A stretch of DNA of 15,901 nt from Oscillospiraceae bacterium (GTDB lineage: Bacteria; Bacillota_A; Clostridia; Oscillospirales; Oscillospiraceae): the NCBI GenBank assembly GCA_017398105.1, contig JAFQHF010000024.1, positions 1 through 15,901 on the forward strand, written 5' to 3'. Both the position numbers and the translations under genes were made by a program. Under the pieces are notes generated by a model that ran no database searches, was not told the origin of the DNA, and saw nothing but the letters and a program-made list of their open reading frames with translations. Every line of letters begins with the position of its first letter. Positions within the stretch are counted from its first letter, which is position 1. Shown here in pieces: positions 15,544 to 15,901 of this stretch.

Positions 15544-15647
15544 GTAGGGCGGAGGCATGCCTCCGCCGGGCAGTAACGAGACCTGAGCGGTAAATACCAA
15601 ACGCACAAACACGGTAAATGCCCGGCGGGGGCATGCCCCCGCCCTAC
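15544..15647. repeat. Paired perfect-palindrome element downstream of polC
   Basis: Arms 15544-15572 and 15619-15647 are inverted copies identical at 27 of 29 bases. Each contains a perfect 20-base palindrome (GGCGGAGGCATGCCTCCGCC at 15549-15568 and GGCGGGGGCATGCCCCCGCC at 15623-15642). The two differences are a compensated pair (A/T changed to G/C) that keeps each palindrome perfect. About 46 unstructured bases lie between. Outer ends are GTAGGGCGG and CCGCCCTAC. It lies between the polC stop and its terminator, so it is probably transcribed in the polC 3' leader-out region. Confidence 0.85.
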
Positions 15648-15683
15648 ATCTGTTTTCTGAAAATAGTGTCAAGGCACACTAAG

Positions 15684-15717
15684 GCCCCGGAAGGGTATTC
15701 TTCCGGGGCTTTATATT
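15684..15717 (+). terminator. Intrinsic terminator of polC
   Basis: A perfect 10-bp stem GCCCCGGAAG (15684-15693) / CTTCCGGGGC (15700-15709), loop GGTATT, followed by TTTATATT. It is 187 bases past the polC stop and closes the plus-strand cluster. Confidence 0.9.
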
Positions 15718-15742
15718 GTGAGAAAGGTATGTTAGCGCGCAG

Positions 15743-15761
15743 GCCCCCTCTGAGAGGGGGC
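15743..15761. other. Small GC-rich hairpin abutting repeat copy C
   Basis: An 8-bp perfect stem GCCCCCTC / GAGGGGGC (15743-15750/15754-15761) with a TGA loop. It touches the CTCAGCGTG end of the adjacent repeat and may be part of that element or of a neighbouring one. Confidence 0.5.
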
Positions 15762-15901
15762 TCAGCGTGTCAAAAAACCTCTGGCGCGGGAGCGCCCAAG
15801 GCTCCCTTGTGTAAAGGGAGCTGTCAGATTACGCTGCAAGCGTGATCTGACTGAGGGATTGCTGCAGTACAAAGTTTCAATTTCGCCGTAATCCTATGCG
15901 A
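15761..15901 (+). repeat. Modular palindromic repeat, copy C (cut by window edge)
   Basis: Starts with CTCAGCGTGTCAAAAAA (15761-15777), then a GGCGC-GAG-GCGCC-like hairpin, CTCCCTT/AAGGGAG, and a longer second hairpin GATTACGCT-GCA-AGCGTGATC (one G-T pair) flanked by GTCA/TGAC. It then continues as TGAGGGATTG and a CAATTTCGCCG stretch that also follows the left module in the ispG-polC element. Positions 15763-15841 are the uninterrupted counterpart of 1-38 plus 115-154 in inverse orientation. The copy continues past the right edge. No gene is visible from 15497 to the end of the window. Confidence 0.85.

Overview
This window reads as chromosomal DNA from a low-to-mid-GC gut-type Clostridia member (Bacillota), most likely of the Oscillospiraceae/Ruminococcaceae kind. 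The support is the gene order pyrH-frr-uppS-cdsA-dxr-rseP-ispG-polC, a Gram-positive PolC replicase with the exonuclease inserted in the PHP domain, strong AGGAGG-type ribosome sites, a DUF975 membrane protein, and dense palindromic intergenic repeats of a kind I recall from such genomes. The taxonomic call is inference; no rRNA is present.

Layout. Left part, minus strand: a membrane-anchored TPR protein (195-998), a DUF975 integral membrane protein (1231-1899) and glutaminyl-tRNA synthetase glnS (2115-3794). Each has its own terminator-like hairpin; glnS has a good promoter and a perfect intrinsic terminator. A divergent promoter region (3795-4060) separates glnS from the plus-strand cluster. 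Right part, plus strand: pyrH (UMP kinase), frr (ribosome recycling factor), uppS (undecaprenyl-PP synthase), cdsA (CDP-diglyceride synthase), dxr (DXP reductoisomerase), rseP (site-2 protease), ispG (HMBPP synthase) and polC (replicative DNA polymerase), ending at an intrinsic terminator near 15684-15717.

How the genes work together: dxr and ispG are two steps of the MEP isoprenoid pathway, whose C5 products feed UppS to make the undecaprenyl carrier lipid for the cell wall. CdsA makes CDP-diacylglycerol for phospholipids. RseP is an intramembrane protease. PyrH and Frr supply UDP and recycle ribosomes. PolC replicates DNA. This is a conserved growth-linked cluster with no accessory cargo, defence system or prophage.

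The least ordinary content is between the genes. Almost every larger gap holds palindromic repeats. One family begins GTAGGGCGG and ends CCGCCCTAC (1988-2064, 5424-5453, 10830-11134, 15544-15647, with a diverged relative at 9632-9744). A second, larger modular family carries CTCAGCGTGTCAAAAAA ends and stacked hairpins (1-154, 10857-11119, 15761-15901). In the ispG-polC gap the second family lies inside the first. A third, unrelated 40-bp-stem hairpin with a T-run (7172-7290) sits between cdsA and dxr and looks able to terminate transcription. I see no convincing new enzyme system; the repeats and their positions are what deserve a second look.
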